A DNA stretch of 64,000 nucleotides, from positions 310,001 to 374,000 of the forward strand of contig NZ_JAENHO010000004.1 in assembly GCF_016785085.1 (NCBI RefSeq), written 5' to 3'. Position numbers and translations under genes: made by a program. Of the stretch, positions 43,090-50,956 are shown in pieces. Every line of letters starts with the position of its first letter. The stretch's first letter is position 1. The DNA is from Paractinoplanes lichenicola. Its GTDB lineage: Bacteria > Actinomycetota > Actinomycetes > Mycobacteriales > Micromonosporaceae. The notes under the pieces were generated by a model. It was not told where the DNA came from. It worked only from the letters and a program-made list of their open reading frames with translations, and did not search any database.

Positions 43090-44328
43090 GTGGGAGACGA
43101 AAGCCTGCTGAGCCGCGCGGAGTTCATGCGCCGCCTGGACGACGGGTTCCAGCGGGGCAACCCGCCCGCGGTGCTGATGGTCGACCTCGACAACTTCACC
43201 GCCGTCAACGACGTGCTCGGCTACGTCGTGGGCGACCGGATCCTGGCCGCCGTGGCCCGGCTGCTGAGCGACAGCGTGCGCGAGGGCGACCTGGTCGGGC
43301 GGCTCGGCGGCGACCAGTTCGCCGTGCTCGCGCCCGAGATCGCCGTGCCCGCGCTGGAGGAGCTGGCCGACCGCATCCAGATCGCGCTGGACAGCCCGAT
43401 CGACGTCGACGGCCGCCCGGTCTCGGCCCGGGCCAGCCTCGGGGTGGCCTCCGGGATGCCCGGCGACACCGGCGGCGACCTGCTGAGCAAGGCCGACATG
43501 GCGCTGCGGGTGGCCAAGGCGCGCGGCCGGGGCCGGCCCTTCCACTACGAGTCGGGCCTGAAGCGCCGCTTCGGGGATCAGGCGGCCCTGCTCGACGGGC
43601 TGCACGACGCCGTCGAGGGCGGCCAGCTGGAGCTGGTCTATCAGCCCATCGTGCGGCTCGGGCGGGGCAGCCTGACCGGCCTCGAGGCGCTCGCCCGCTG
43701 GCAGCACCCCACCCGCGGGCCGATCATGCCGGGCGACTTCATCCCGGTCGCCGAGCGCAGCGGGCTGATCGTGCCGCTGGGCCGCTGGATGCTGGCCGAG
43801 GCGTGCCGCCAGCAGGACGCCGACTGGCCCGAGACGTACGTCAACGTCAGCGCCCACCAGCTGCGCGAGCCCGGCTTCGCCGACGAGGTGGCCCGCACGG
43901 TTCCCGAACCCGGCCGCCTGATCATCGAGGTGACCGAGGACGCGCTGGCCGAGCAGACCGTGCTCGAGGCGCTGCACGCGGTGCGGGACCTGGGCGTACG
44001 GGTGTCGCTTGACGATTTCGGCGCCGGGCCCGGGTCGCTGCCCGCGCTGGCGTCGGCGCCGATCGACGTGATCAAGCTGCACGGGTCGATGACCGAGCAG
44101 ATCATCACGTCGCCCCGGCAGGCCGCCGTGGCCCGCGCCGTGGCCACGCTCGCGGGCGAACTGGGCATCGTGGCCGTGGCCAAGGCTGTGGAGAGCGCCG
44201 CGCAGGCCGAGATGCTGCACGAGCTCGGCTACCGGCAGGGGATGGGCTTCCACTACGCCGTTCCCCAGCCGGCCCGCGCGATCCCGCTCTTCCTCGCGAA
44301 CGAGGCCCTGCTGACGCCGATGGGCTGA
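43090..44328 (+). CDS. Cytosolic degenerate GGDEF-EAL protein (probable cyclic-di-GMP receptor)
   Basis: A 412-residue soluble protein with a GGDEF domain (residues 1-155) and an EAL domain (about 165-405). The active site reads GGDQF (73-77), with Gln for the catalytic Glu. The RxxD inhibitory site is intact as REGD (64-67), exactly five residues before the motif. The EAL domain keeps EALARW (199-204), NVSAHQ, EVTED and DDFGAG, but the AEGVE motif is AKAVE (364-368), losing a conserved Glu. It therefore probably binds cyclic-di-GMP and passes the signal on rather than acting as an enzyme. GTG start at 43090. Confidence 0.9.
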   Translation: MGDESLLSRAEFMRRLDDGFQRGNPPAVLMVDLDNFTAVNDVLGYVVGDRILAAVARLLSDSVREGDLVGRLGGDQFAVLAPEIAVPALEELADRIQIALDSPIDVDGRPVSARASLGVASGMPGDTGGDLLSKADMALRVAKARGRGRPFHYESGLKRRFGDQAALLDGLHDAVEGGQLELVYQPIVRLGRGSLTGLEALARWQHPTRGPIMPGDFIPVAERSGLIVPLGRWMLAEACRQQDADWPETYVNVSAHQLREPGFADEVARTVPEPGRLIIEVTEDALAEQTVLEALHAVRDLGVRVSLDDFGAGPGSLPALASAPIDVIKLHGSMTEQIITSPRQAAVARAVATLAGELGIVAVAKAVESAAQAEMLHELGYRQGMGFHYAVPQPARAIPLFLANEALLTPMG

Positions 44329-44354
44329 CGACGCTCGCAAGAGCCGCCAGAAAA

Positions 44355-45095
44355 TCAGCGGGCGATGTAGCCGCCGTCGACGAACAGCTCGGCGCCGGTG
44401 ATGAACGAGGCGTCGTCGCCGGCCAGGAAGACGATCGCGGCCGCGACCTCCTCGGGCCGGCCGACCCGGCCCAGGGGCGTCGTGGCCACGTACGGGCTCT
44501 GGTCGGTCTCGCCCATCATCGGGGTCTCGATGAAGCCCGGGTGCACGCTGTTGACGCGGATGCCGAGCGGCGCCCACTGCACGGCGATGTTCTTGGTCAG
44601 CGTACGGACTGCGCCCTTGGCCGCGTGATAGGCGGGCGAGGTGCCGAAGCCGCCGGACGCGCCGAAGATCGAGCTGATGTTGACCACCGAGGCGGCCGGC
44701 GACGCCTTGAGCAGCTCGGCCGCGGCCTTGGTGCCCAGGAAGACGCTCGTCTGCGTGACCGCGACGACCTTCTCGTAGAGCTCGAGCGACGTCTCCTCGA
44801 GCGTGTCGGCGTGGCCCAGCCCGGCGTTGTTGACCAGCACGTCGAGCCCGCCGTACGCCTTCTCGACCTGCGCCACGGCCTGCTGCCAGGCGGCCTCGTC
44901 GGTCACGTCGAGGTGCACGAACAGCGCCCGGCCGCCGTTCTTCTCGATCTCGGTGGCCACCTCGGCGCCCGGATCGTCCTGCACGTCGGCGACGACCACG
45001 TTCGCGCCCTCGCTCGCCAGCCGCAGCGCGGTCTGCCGCCCGATGCCGCTCGCCCCGCCGGTCACCAGCGCCGTCCTGCCGTCCAGTCGCGCCAT
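44355..45095 (-). CDS. Short-chain dehydrogenase/reductase
   Basis: A 246-residue classical SDR. The NAD(P) loop TGGASGIG is at about residues 12-19, NNAG at about 89-92, and the catalytic Ser (NISSIFG), Tyr and Lys (SPAYHAAKGA, YxxxK). The acidic VADVQDD after strand 2 suggests NAD over NADP. It resembles glucose 1-dehydrogenase and 3-oxoacyl reductase-like members; the substrate is unknown. It is divergent from the TetR gene, and a palindrome in the shared 102-bp promoter points to TetR control. Confidence 0.92.
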   Translation of the reverse strand: MARLDGRTALVTGGASGIGRQTALRLASEGANVVVADVQDDPGAEVATEIEKNGGRALFVHLDVTDEAAWQQAVAQVEKAYGGLDVLVNNAGLGHADTLEETSLELYEKVVAVTQTSVFLGTKAAAELLKASPAASVVNISSIFGASGGFGTSPAYHAAKGAVRTLTKNIAVQWAPLGIRVNSVHPGFIETPMMGETDQSPYVATTPLGRVGRPEEVAAAIVFLAGDDASFITGAELFVDGGYIAR

Positions 45096-45139
45096 CGTCC
45101 TCGCCTCTTCCAGGTTGTGTGTCGTTCGCGTTTCCTAAA

Positions 45140-45156
45140 CGATACGTCTCGTATCG
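45140..45156. promoter_or_regulatory. TetR-type operator between SDR and TetR genes
   Basis: CGATACG-TCT-CGTATCG has perfect 7-bp arms. It sits in the middle of the divergent 102-bp gap, next to an AT-rich GATATAGGAT that could be a -10 element for the TetR gene. Confidence 0.7.
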
Positions 45157-45197
45157 GATATAGGATCCTGTGATCCCGACGACAGGAGGAAACGCTC

Positions 45198-45719
45198 ATG
45201 CCGGGTCGCAAGCGTGATCCCCGGGCGCAGGCCGCTGCCCTGGCCGCCGCCGAGGAGCTGCTCAACGAGGTCGGCTATCACCGGGTGACCATGGAGCGCA
45301 TCGCCGAACGCTCGGGCGTGGCCAAGATGACGCTCTACCGCTGGTGGCCGAACAAGGCCGCGATCGTCACCGACGCCGTACGGGGAAAGCTCGCCCCCGC
45401 GGAACTGCCCGACACCGGCTCGCTCGAGGGCGACCTGCTGGCGCAGCTGGAGGCCCTGCTCGGCGCGCTCACCCGCTACGGCGACGCAAGCGTGGTGGCC
45501 GGCGCGATGAGCTCCCGCGGCGAGGCGGGCCGGGCCGACCTGCGCGACATCCTGCACCCGTGGTTCGAGGGCCTGGTCACGATCCTGGAACGCCGCGGCG
45601 ACCCCTCGTTGCCGGTCACCCTCATCGCGCAGTCGTGGGTCGGTTACGTCGTCTATCGCGTGGTCTTCCTGCAGGAGGAGGTCACCCGCGAGGATCTAAG
45701 CCGGCTGATCGCCCGCTGA
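45198..45719 (+). CDS. TetR-family transcriptional regulator
   Basis: A 173-residue repressor. VTMERIAERSGVAKMTLYRW is the HTH, followed by WPNKAAIVTDAV. The C-terminal domain is of the TetR_C_11 kind by length and by its NxxxxRRxDP-like segment (ILERRGDPSLP). A strong ribosome site AGGAGG lies upstream of the ATG. It is probably autoregulated through the palindrome at 45140 and represses the divergent SDR. The last 24 bp overlap the 3' end of the converging LuxR gene. Confidence 0.92.
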   Translation: MPGRKRDPRAQAAALAAAEELLNEVGYHRVTMERIAERSGVAKMTLYRWWPNKAAIVTDAVRGKLAPAELPDTGSLEGDLLAQLEALLGALTRYGDASVVAGAMSSRGEAGRADLRDILHPWFEGLVTILERRGDPSLPVTLIAQSWVGYVVYRVVFLQEEVTREDLSRLIAR

Positions 45720-48700
45720 GCGCAGCGCCGCCGTCAGGTCACGGCGCGAGGCGATGCCCAGCTTGTGATAGGCGTGCGCCAGATGCGTCTCGATCGTGCG
45801 CCGGCTCAGCACCAGCCGCGCCGCGATCTCCCGGTTGGTCAGCCCGCCCGCGGCCATCCCCGCCACCTGCTGCTCGGCCTCGGTCAACGCCCCCGGCCCG
45901 TGCTGGGCGGCCCGGCGTGGTCGCGCACCCGCCGCATGCAGTTCGGCCGTCGCGCGCGCCGCCAGCCGACTCGCTCCTCCCGCGGCGGCGATTTCGAGCC
46001 CCGTACGCAGTTTTTCCCGCGCCGCGCCGAGCTGACCGGCCCGCCGCAGGGCGCTGCCCAGACCCACCAGCCCGTACGCCCTCGCCAGCCGCTCCGGGGT
46101 TCCCTCACACACCGCGACCGCCCGCTGCAGCAACGCGATCCGCTCGTCCCGCCCCGCCACCGTCGCCGCCACCCGCAGCGCGTAGCTGAGCGACCCCGGC
46201 GCCGCCGCCCGCTCGGCCAGCTCGAGATGCTCCCACGCCAGCGCTTCCACCTCGTCTTTTGCGGCGCTTCTGGTCGCGGCTCCCGCGGCTCTCATCGGCG
46301 CCACCAGGTCGGCCCGCCACGAGGCCACCCCCGGGTGCCGTACGCCCAGCTCGTCCCACATTCGCGCCGCCGCGCGCAGATCCGCGATCGCCTCCACCGG
46401 CCGTTCCTGCGCGCACCGCAGCCGCCCCCGGCTCTGCAGAAACATCGGACTGCTGAGCCCGTACGGCGGTGGCTCCCCCGGAAACGCCGCCGCGAGCAAC
46501 GCATCGGCCTCGGTGACCCGATCCGCCTCGACGAGCGCGTCCACCAGCGGGCACAACGCGAACAGCAACCCCTCGGCCGGCGTGTTGCTGCCCACCTTGA
46601 ACTCGACGGCCGCCCGCGCATCGGCCACGGCCTCGGTCACCAGCGCCGCCGGCAGCACCGCCTGCGCCCGCAGGAACCGCCCGTGCGCGACGGTGCTCAG
46701 CCACCCCCGCGCCCCGGCCGCCCCCGCGATGCCCTCGCTCATCGCCCTGGCGGTGCCGAGATCCCCGTTCGCGATCAGCGTCAGCCCCGCCACCGTCGGC
46801 AGCACGGAGTCGTTCTCGCCGTCCAGCCCGCCGCTCGCCAGCAGGGGCCGCAGAATCGCCAGGTTGTCCGCGGCCGCCCGCCCGGCGAACGTGTCCTCCA
46901 CCGCGGCCAGCACCCGCCACAGGCCCAGTGCGGGCGGTCGCTCCCGGCACTGCCGTAGGAAATCGCGCACCAGCGGCCTGGTGCGGCTGTCGAGGCCGCC
47001 GGCTCCCGCGATCTCCGCCTCCAGCCGCTCGATCGTGGCCGTTTTCGCCGTGATCGCGCCCCCACTCTGCCCACCCCGCCCAACCAGGGGGCGGGCCAAG
47101 AGTAGATCCCTGTCAAGTCCAGCCCCCGAGTTATCCACAGCGGGGGTGGTGTCCGCTTTGTCCACCCGGGCGTTATCCACAGCGGTCGGCGGTGCGGGGA
47201 TGCCTGAGGTGGCGGCCCCGAGCAACGGCGCGGCGGGGTCGGGCGCCGCAGGCTCGTTCAGCGCAAGCCGGCACACGGCGATGGCCGCCGCCCCGTACGC
47301 GCTGATCGCCAGCGCCCGCCCGCACCGCAACGCGGCCTCCGCCCGGGCCCCGGGGTCGGCGATCCGAGCCACCGCCTCATACGCGAGCGCCTGCGCACCC
47401 TCCTGACGCACCGCGGCCAGCGCCAGGGCCAGCTCCAGCCGAACGGCCGCGTCGTCGGCCGGGTCCGTCACCGGCTCCTCGAGCGCCCGGCGCAGATAGG
47501 TGGCCGCGCTCTCCGGTGCCCCGCGTCCGGCGGCCCGCGTGGCGGCCGAGCGCAGCCATGTCACCACCTCGGGCCGCCCCGCCGGTTCGGCCCGCAACAG
47601 ATGCACCGCCGTACGCTCCGGATCTGACCCGCGCGCGGCGAGCAATGACGCCGCCCGGGCGTGCCACAGCCCGCGCTCGGCGGCTCCCAGCCGGTCGGTC
47701 AGCGCCGACGCGAGCATCGGGTTGGCCGGCGACCAGTCCTCGGACGAGACGATTCCCGCCGCTCGCAGGGCATCGGCGCACCCCGCGGCCCGGTCCGGGT
47801 CGAGCCGGGCCAGCGCGGCCGCGTCGGTCAGCCGGGCCGCCGGTCCTAGCACGGCCAGGCTAGTCGCCAGGGTGGCGCATCCGTCCGGCATCCGGGAGAG
47901 CCGCAGCGACAACCAGCGCGCGACCTCTCCGGGGCCGACGGCCGGGGCCGAGTGGCCGTCCGAGTGGGCGAGCAAAACCTTGAGCAGGTACGGATTTCCG
48001 CCGCTGGCCGCATGACATTCCGCCACGAACGACGGCGCGGCCTCAGGGAACCGCTCGTGCACGAGCAGCGCGCACGCAGCCGCATCGAGCGGTCCGAGCC
48101 GCAGCACCGTGCCGGCGGTCAGCTCTCCTAAGACGCCCCCACGTTCGGGCGTCGCGCCGCGACCCACCGTCCCGCGATCGGGCGCGCCATTAATGCCCTG
48201 CGTCCCGCTGTCGGGCGTGTTACCAAGACCCCGCGTCCCGCTGTCGGGCGCGCCACCAAACCCCCGCGTCCCGCTGTCGGACGCGCCACCGATGCCCCGC
48301 GTCCCGTGATTGGGCGCGGTGCCCCCAGAGTCCCACGTCCCGGAATCGGGCGTGTCCGCGCCGGCGTCCAATGTCAGCACCAGCGTCAGTGGCAGCTCAT
48401 CAACCCGCCGGGCCAGCGCCGCCAGCCAATGCTGCGACGCCACATCAGCCCAATGCGCATCGTCCACGAAGAGCACAGCCGGACGCCGCGAAGCCACCGC
48501 CACGGTCAACCAGAACAACCCGTGCGTAGCCGCGTAGGGCCCGTCGAGCGGATCATCCCCCTCGAGCACCCGCGCCCCCAGCCCCGCCGCCCCGCGGCAC
48601 AGCGACTCCCACCCCGGCGCCCCCTGCAACGGCGCGAAAGCCTGCCGAGCGACCCCGAATGCAAACGCCAGGTCGAGCGGATTCCCCCGAGCCCGCAGCA

Positions 48701-48869
48701 CGGTGATCCCGCGCGCCCGGGCCAGCTCGACGGCCCGCGCGAGCAGGGTCGTCCGCCCCGTCCCGGCCGCACCTTCGACGGTCAGCAGCCGCCCCGAGCC
48801 CGACGCAGCCGCGTCCAGCCCGCCGGCCAGGACGGCGAGCTCGGCCTCACGAAGCGCGGAAACCCTCAT
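45696..48869 (-). CDS. Large LuxR-family ATPase regulator (LAL type)
   Basis: A 1057-residue regulator. The N-terminal STAND-like ATPase has Walker A GAAGTGRT (33-40), with Arg replacing the usual Lys, and Walker B AVLFVDDAHWAD near 131-142. Immediately after the next strand (LPLTLVLTLDAG) a repeat insert covers about residues 172-245. A long helical repeat region follows, and the C-terminus is a LuxR HTH (LTEAEQQVAGMAAGGLTNRE, then IAARLVLSRRTIETHLAHAY). A Pro/Asp/Asn-rich linker in the middle contains repeated AVDN. The ATG at 48869 begins MRVSALREAE; the open frame upstream is a shadow. Such proteins activate antibiotic or maltose-type operons, but no target is apparent here. Confidence 0.92.
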   Translation of the reverse strand: MRVSALREAELAVLAGGLDAAASGSGRLLTVEGAAGTGRTTLLARAVELARARGITVLRARGNPLDLAFAFGVARQAFAPLQGAPGWESLCRGAAGLGARVLEGDDPLDGPYAATHGLFWLTVAVASRRPAVLFVDDAHWADVASQHWLAALARRVDELPLTLVLTLDAGADTPDSGTWDSGGTAPNHGTRGIGGASDSGTRGFGGAPDSGTRGLGNTPDSGTQGINGAPDRGTVGRGATPERGGVLGELTAGTVLRLGPLDAAACALLVHERFPEAAPSFVAECHAASGGNPYLLKVLLAHSDGHSAPAVGPGEVARWLSLRLSRMPDGCATLATSLAVLGPAARLTDAAALARLDPDRAAGCADALRAAGIVSSEDWSPANPMLASALTDRLGAAERGLWHARAASLLAARGSDPERTAVHLLRAEPAGRPEVVTWLRSAATRAAGRGAPESAATYLRRALEEPVTDPADDAAVRLELALALAAVRQEGAQALAYEAVARIADPGARAEAALRCGRALAISAYGAAAIAVCRLALNEPAAPDPAAPLLGAATSGIPAPPTAVDNARVDKADTTPAVDNSGAGLDRDLLLARPLVGRGGQSGGAITAKTATIERLEAEIAGAGGLDSRTRPLVRDFLRQCRERPPALGLWRVLAAVEDTFAGRAAADNLAILRPLLASGGLDGENDSVLPTVAGLTLIANGDLGTARAMSEGIAGAAGARGWLSTVAHGRFLRAQAVLPAALVTEAVADARAAVEFKVGSNTPAEGLLFALCPLVDALVEADRVTEADALLAAAFPGEPPPYGLSSPMFLQSRGRLRCAQERPVEAIADLRAAARMWDELGVRHPGVASWRADLVAPMRAAGAATRSAAKDEVEALAWEHLELAERAAAPGSLSYALRVAATVAGRDERIALLQRAVAVCEGTPERLARAYGLVGLGSALRRAGQLGAAREKLRTGLEIAAAGGASRLAARATAELHAAGARPRRAAQHGPGALTEAEQQVAGMAAGGLTNREIAARLVLSRRTIETHLAHAYHKLGIASRRDLTAALRSAGDQPA
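47131..47181. other. Three DnaA-box-like sequences inside the LuxR gene
   Basis: TTATCCACA occurs at 47131 and again at 47173, with TTGTCCACC (8 of 9 to the actinobacterial box) at 47158, all in one orientation within 51 bp. In the protein they correspond to the AVDN-rich linker. Chance or protein-level repetition could explain them. Confidence 0.4.
48168..48350 (-). repeat. 33-bp in-frame tandem repeat in the LuxR gene
   Basis: Units start at 48168, 48201, 48234, 48267 and 48300 (33 bp apart) and at 48336 (36 bp). The plus-strand core is CGTCCCGCTGTCGGGCG. They encode 11-residue repeats such as PDSGTRGFGGA in the ATPase domain between Walker B and the following helix bundle. Confidence 0.85.
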
Positions 48870-48966
48870 GCGTACGCCAAATCTCGGTAGAGCCTCCACG
48901 ATGACCCCGCCCCGCCGCCCGGGCCAGCCTGGAGCCACATGCCCGACAGTCGAGGGGGAACACAGC

Positions 48967-49737
48967 ATGAGCAGGTACGTCATGGGCCGCACGGCCGAGG
49001 AGCACGAGCGGCTGCGCCGGCAGGCCGCGATCTGGCAGCAGGCCACCGGCCGCCTGCTCGACCTGGCGGGCCTGGCACCGGGCGACCGCTGCCTCGACGC
49101 CGGCTGCGGCACCGGCGCGGTCATGGATCTGATGTCCGCACGCGGCGGCCAGGTGACCGGAATTGATCTGGACGCCGGCCTGGGGGAGACCGTCGCCGGG
49201 ACGTTCGTCCGGGCCGACCTCGAGACCGACGACGACGCGGTGCCGCCCGAAAGCTTCGATCTCGTCTACGGCCGGCTGGTGCTGCTGCACACGAACGACC
49301 CGGTCGACGTGCTGCGCCGCATGTGGCGGTGGGTAGCCCCGGGCGGCAAGCTGGTCGTGCAGGACTACGACATGGATGCGGCCGAGTCGTTCCCGCCGCT
49401 GGACGTCACGCTGGAGTGGCGGCGGGTCTTCCTGGGCGCCTACGAGAAGTCCGGCCGCGACTATCGGCTCGGCACCCGCCTGCCCGCCATGTTCGCCGCG
49501 GCCGGCATCGGCGCGCCGGACCTCACCGACGTGGCCGGCCGGTTCGGGACCATGGCCGACACCGCCGCGATGCTGGCCGCGACCTATTCGAGCATCGCCC
49601 CGATCGCCCTCGAACAGGGCCTGATCACCGAGGACCAGCGGGCCGCCTTCCTGCGCGACATCGAGCGGGCGGGCCGCGAACAGGGCGACGTCGGCATGAT
49701 GTGGCCGCTGCTGATGGGGGCCGTCAAAAACCGATAG
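48967..49737 (+). CDS. SAM-dependent methyltransferase (class I)
   Basis: A 256-residue methyltransferase. The SAM loop is CLDAGCGTGAVMDLM (about residues 42-56), the acidic loop GIDLDAG and the motif IV-like region SFDLVYGRLVLLH. WVAPGGKLVVQDYD is the post-motif block. It resembles small-molecule or ubiquinone-type methyltransferases, so the substrate is unknown. GAGGGGG is upstream of the ATG at 48967. It is divergent from the LuxR gene, 97 bp apart. It converges on the LacI gene with a 14-bp overlap. Confidence 0.9.
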   Translation: MSRYVMGRTAEEHERLRRQAAIWQQATGRLLDLAGLAPGDRCLDAGCGTGAVMDLMSARGGQVTGIDLDAGLGETVAGTFVRADLETDDDAVPPESFDLVYGRLVLLHTNDPVDVLRRMWRWVAPGGKLVVQDYDMDAAESFPPLDVTLEWRRVFLGAYEKSGRDYRLGTRLPAMFAAAGIGAPDLTDVAGRFGTMADTAAMLAATYSSIAPIALEQGLITEDQRAAFLRDIERAGREQGDVGMMWPLLMGAVKNR

Positions 49738-50740
49738 TGCTCTGCCGCGGGATCAGCCGGTGGGCGGCCCGCAGTTCGACGCCCGGCACGGGTGTGGAGC
49801 TGCCCATCCGCAGCACCAGCCGCTCCACCGCGATCCGCGCGATGGCCCCCTTGTCCGGCGAGATCGTGCTGATCGTGGGCCGCCCGTACCGCCCGTCCTC
49901 GATGTCGTCGTAGCCGATGATCGCCACGTCCTCGGGCACCCGCAGCCCGTGCGCCAGCAGCGTGTGGATGGCCCCCGAGGCGACCAGGTCGCTGTAGCAG
50001 AACACGGCGTCGGGCGGGTCGGCCCGGTCGAGCAGCGCGGCCATCGCGGTCGCCCCGTCGATCCGGTTGAACCGGGCGGTTCCGATGATCAGCGACTCGT
50101 CCACGGGCAGGCCGGCCGCCGCGTGGGCCGCGCGGAAGCCCCGCGTACGCAATTGGGCCGCCTCGCCCGTCGGGTACGGCTGGTCGCCGATCGCCGCGAT
50201 CCGCCGTCGTCCGATTTCGATCAGGTGCCCGACGGCCTCGGTGGAGGCGGCCACGTCGTCGATGCCCACGTGGTCGAACGTGCCGTCCGACGTGCGCTCA
50301 CCCAGCACGACCAGGGGCAGGGCCGGATCCCGTACGGACAGGTCGTCTTGGGAAAGCCCGAGCGGACTGAAGATCATGCCGTCGAAGAGCAGCCCGCGGG
50401 CACCCCGGCCGACCAGCGAGGACTCGTGCGCGGGGTCGCCGTCGGTCTGGTCGACGAGCACGTTGTAGCCGGCCTCGCGGGCGGCCGGGATGATCGCCTG
50501 CAGCAGCTCGGCGAAGTACGGCGTGTCCAGGTAGGGCACCACGACGACGATCTGCCCGGAGCGGCCGTTGGCCAGGTTGCGGGCCAGCACGTTGGGCCGG
50601 TAGCCGAGCTGCGCGATGGCCCGTTCGACCTTCTCGCGGGTGGCGTCGGTGACCTTGGCGTAGCCGTTGACCACATTGGAGACCGTGCGCGGCGAGACGC
50701 CCGCCAGCTCGGCAACATCGCGCAGCGTAGTTTCGCGCAT
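49724..50740 (-). CDS. LacI-family repressor of the arabinoside transport locus
   Basis: A 338-residue LacI protein. TLRDVAELAGVSPRTVSNVV is the HTH, ARNLANGRSGQIVVVVPYLD joins the hinge to the sugar-binding domain, and VPEDVAIIGYDDIEDGRYGR is the family C-terminal block. GGGGAG precedes the ATG at 50740. It is divergent from the ABC transporter and GH51 operon. A perfect palindrome 50 bp upstream of its start fits a LacI operator, so it probably represses itself and the sugar operon until arabinose or an oligosaccharide binds. It overlaps the converging methyltransferase gene by 14 bp. Confidence 0.93.
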   Translation of the reverse strand: MRETTLRDVAELAGVSPRTVSNVVNGYAKVTDATREKVERAIAQLGYRPNVLARNLANGRSGQIVVVVPYLDTPYFAELLQAIIPAAREAGYNVLVDQTDGDPAHESSLVGRGARGLLFDGMIFSPLGLSQDDLSVRDPALPLVVLGERTSDGTFDHVGIDDVAASTEAVGHLIEIGRRRIAAIGDQPYPTGEAAQLRTRGFRAAHAAAGLPVDESLIIGTARFNRIDGATAMAALLDRADPPDAVFCYSDLVASGAIHTLLAHGLRVPEDVAIIGYDDIEDGRYGRPTISTISPDKGAIARIAVERLVLRMGSSTPVPGVELRAAHRLIPRQSTIGF

Positions 50741-50789
50741 CGATTGCTCCCCATCTCTTGCCAGAGTCCGCGCGACGGAGCATAGTCCT

Positions 50790-50803
50790 TTGCAGCGCTG
50801 CAA
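50790..50803. promoter_or_regulatory. Perfect LacI-type operator
   Basis: TTGCAGCGCTGCAA is a perfect 14-bp palindrome with a central CG, the form typical of LacI-family sites. It lies in the 216-bp gap between the divergent LacI and binding-protein genes. No second copy was seen in the gap. Confidence 0.78.
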
Positions 50804-50956
50804 TCGCATCTTAAAGCTCTCGAAACCGGCGAGTGTGTTCTCCCCTCACCCTCCTCGGCATCCCACCCATAGCGCGTCGCGGCACGAGCCTTATCACGCT
50901 CGGTGATGACTCCTGCCCTAGGAACGACGCGCGATGTTTCCGGAGGCCAGGACGAA

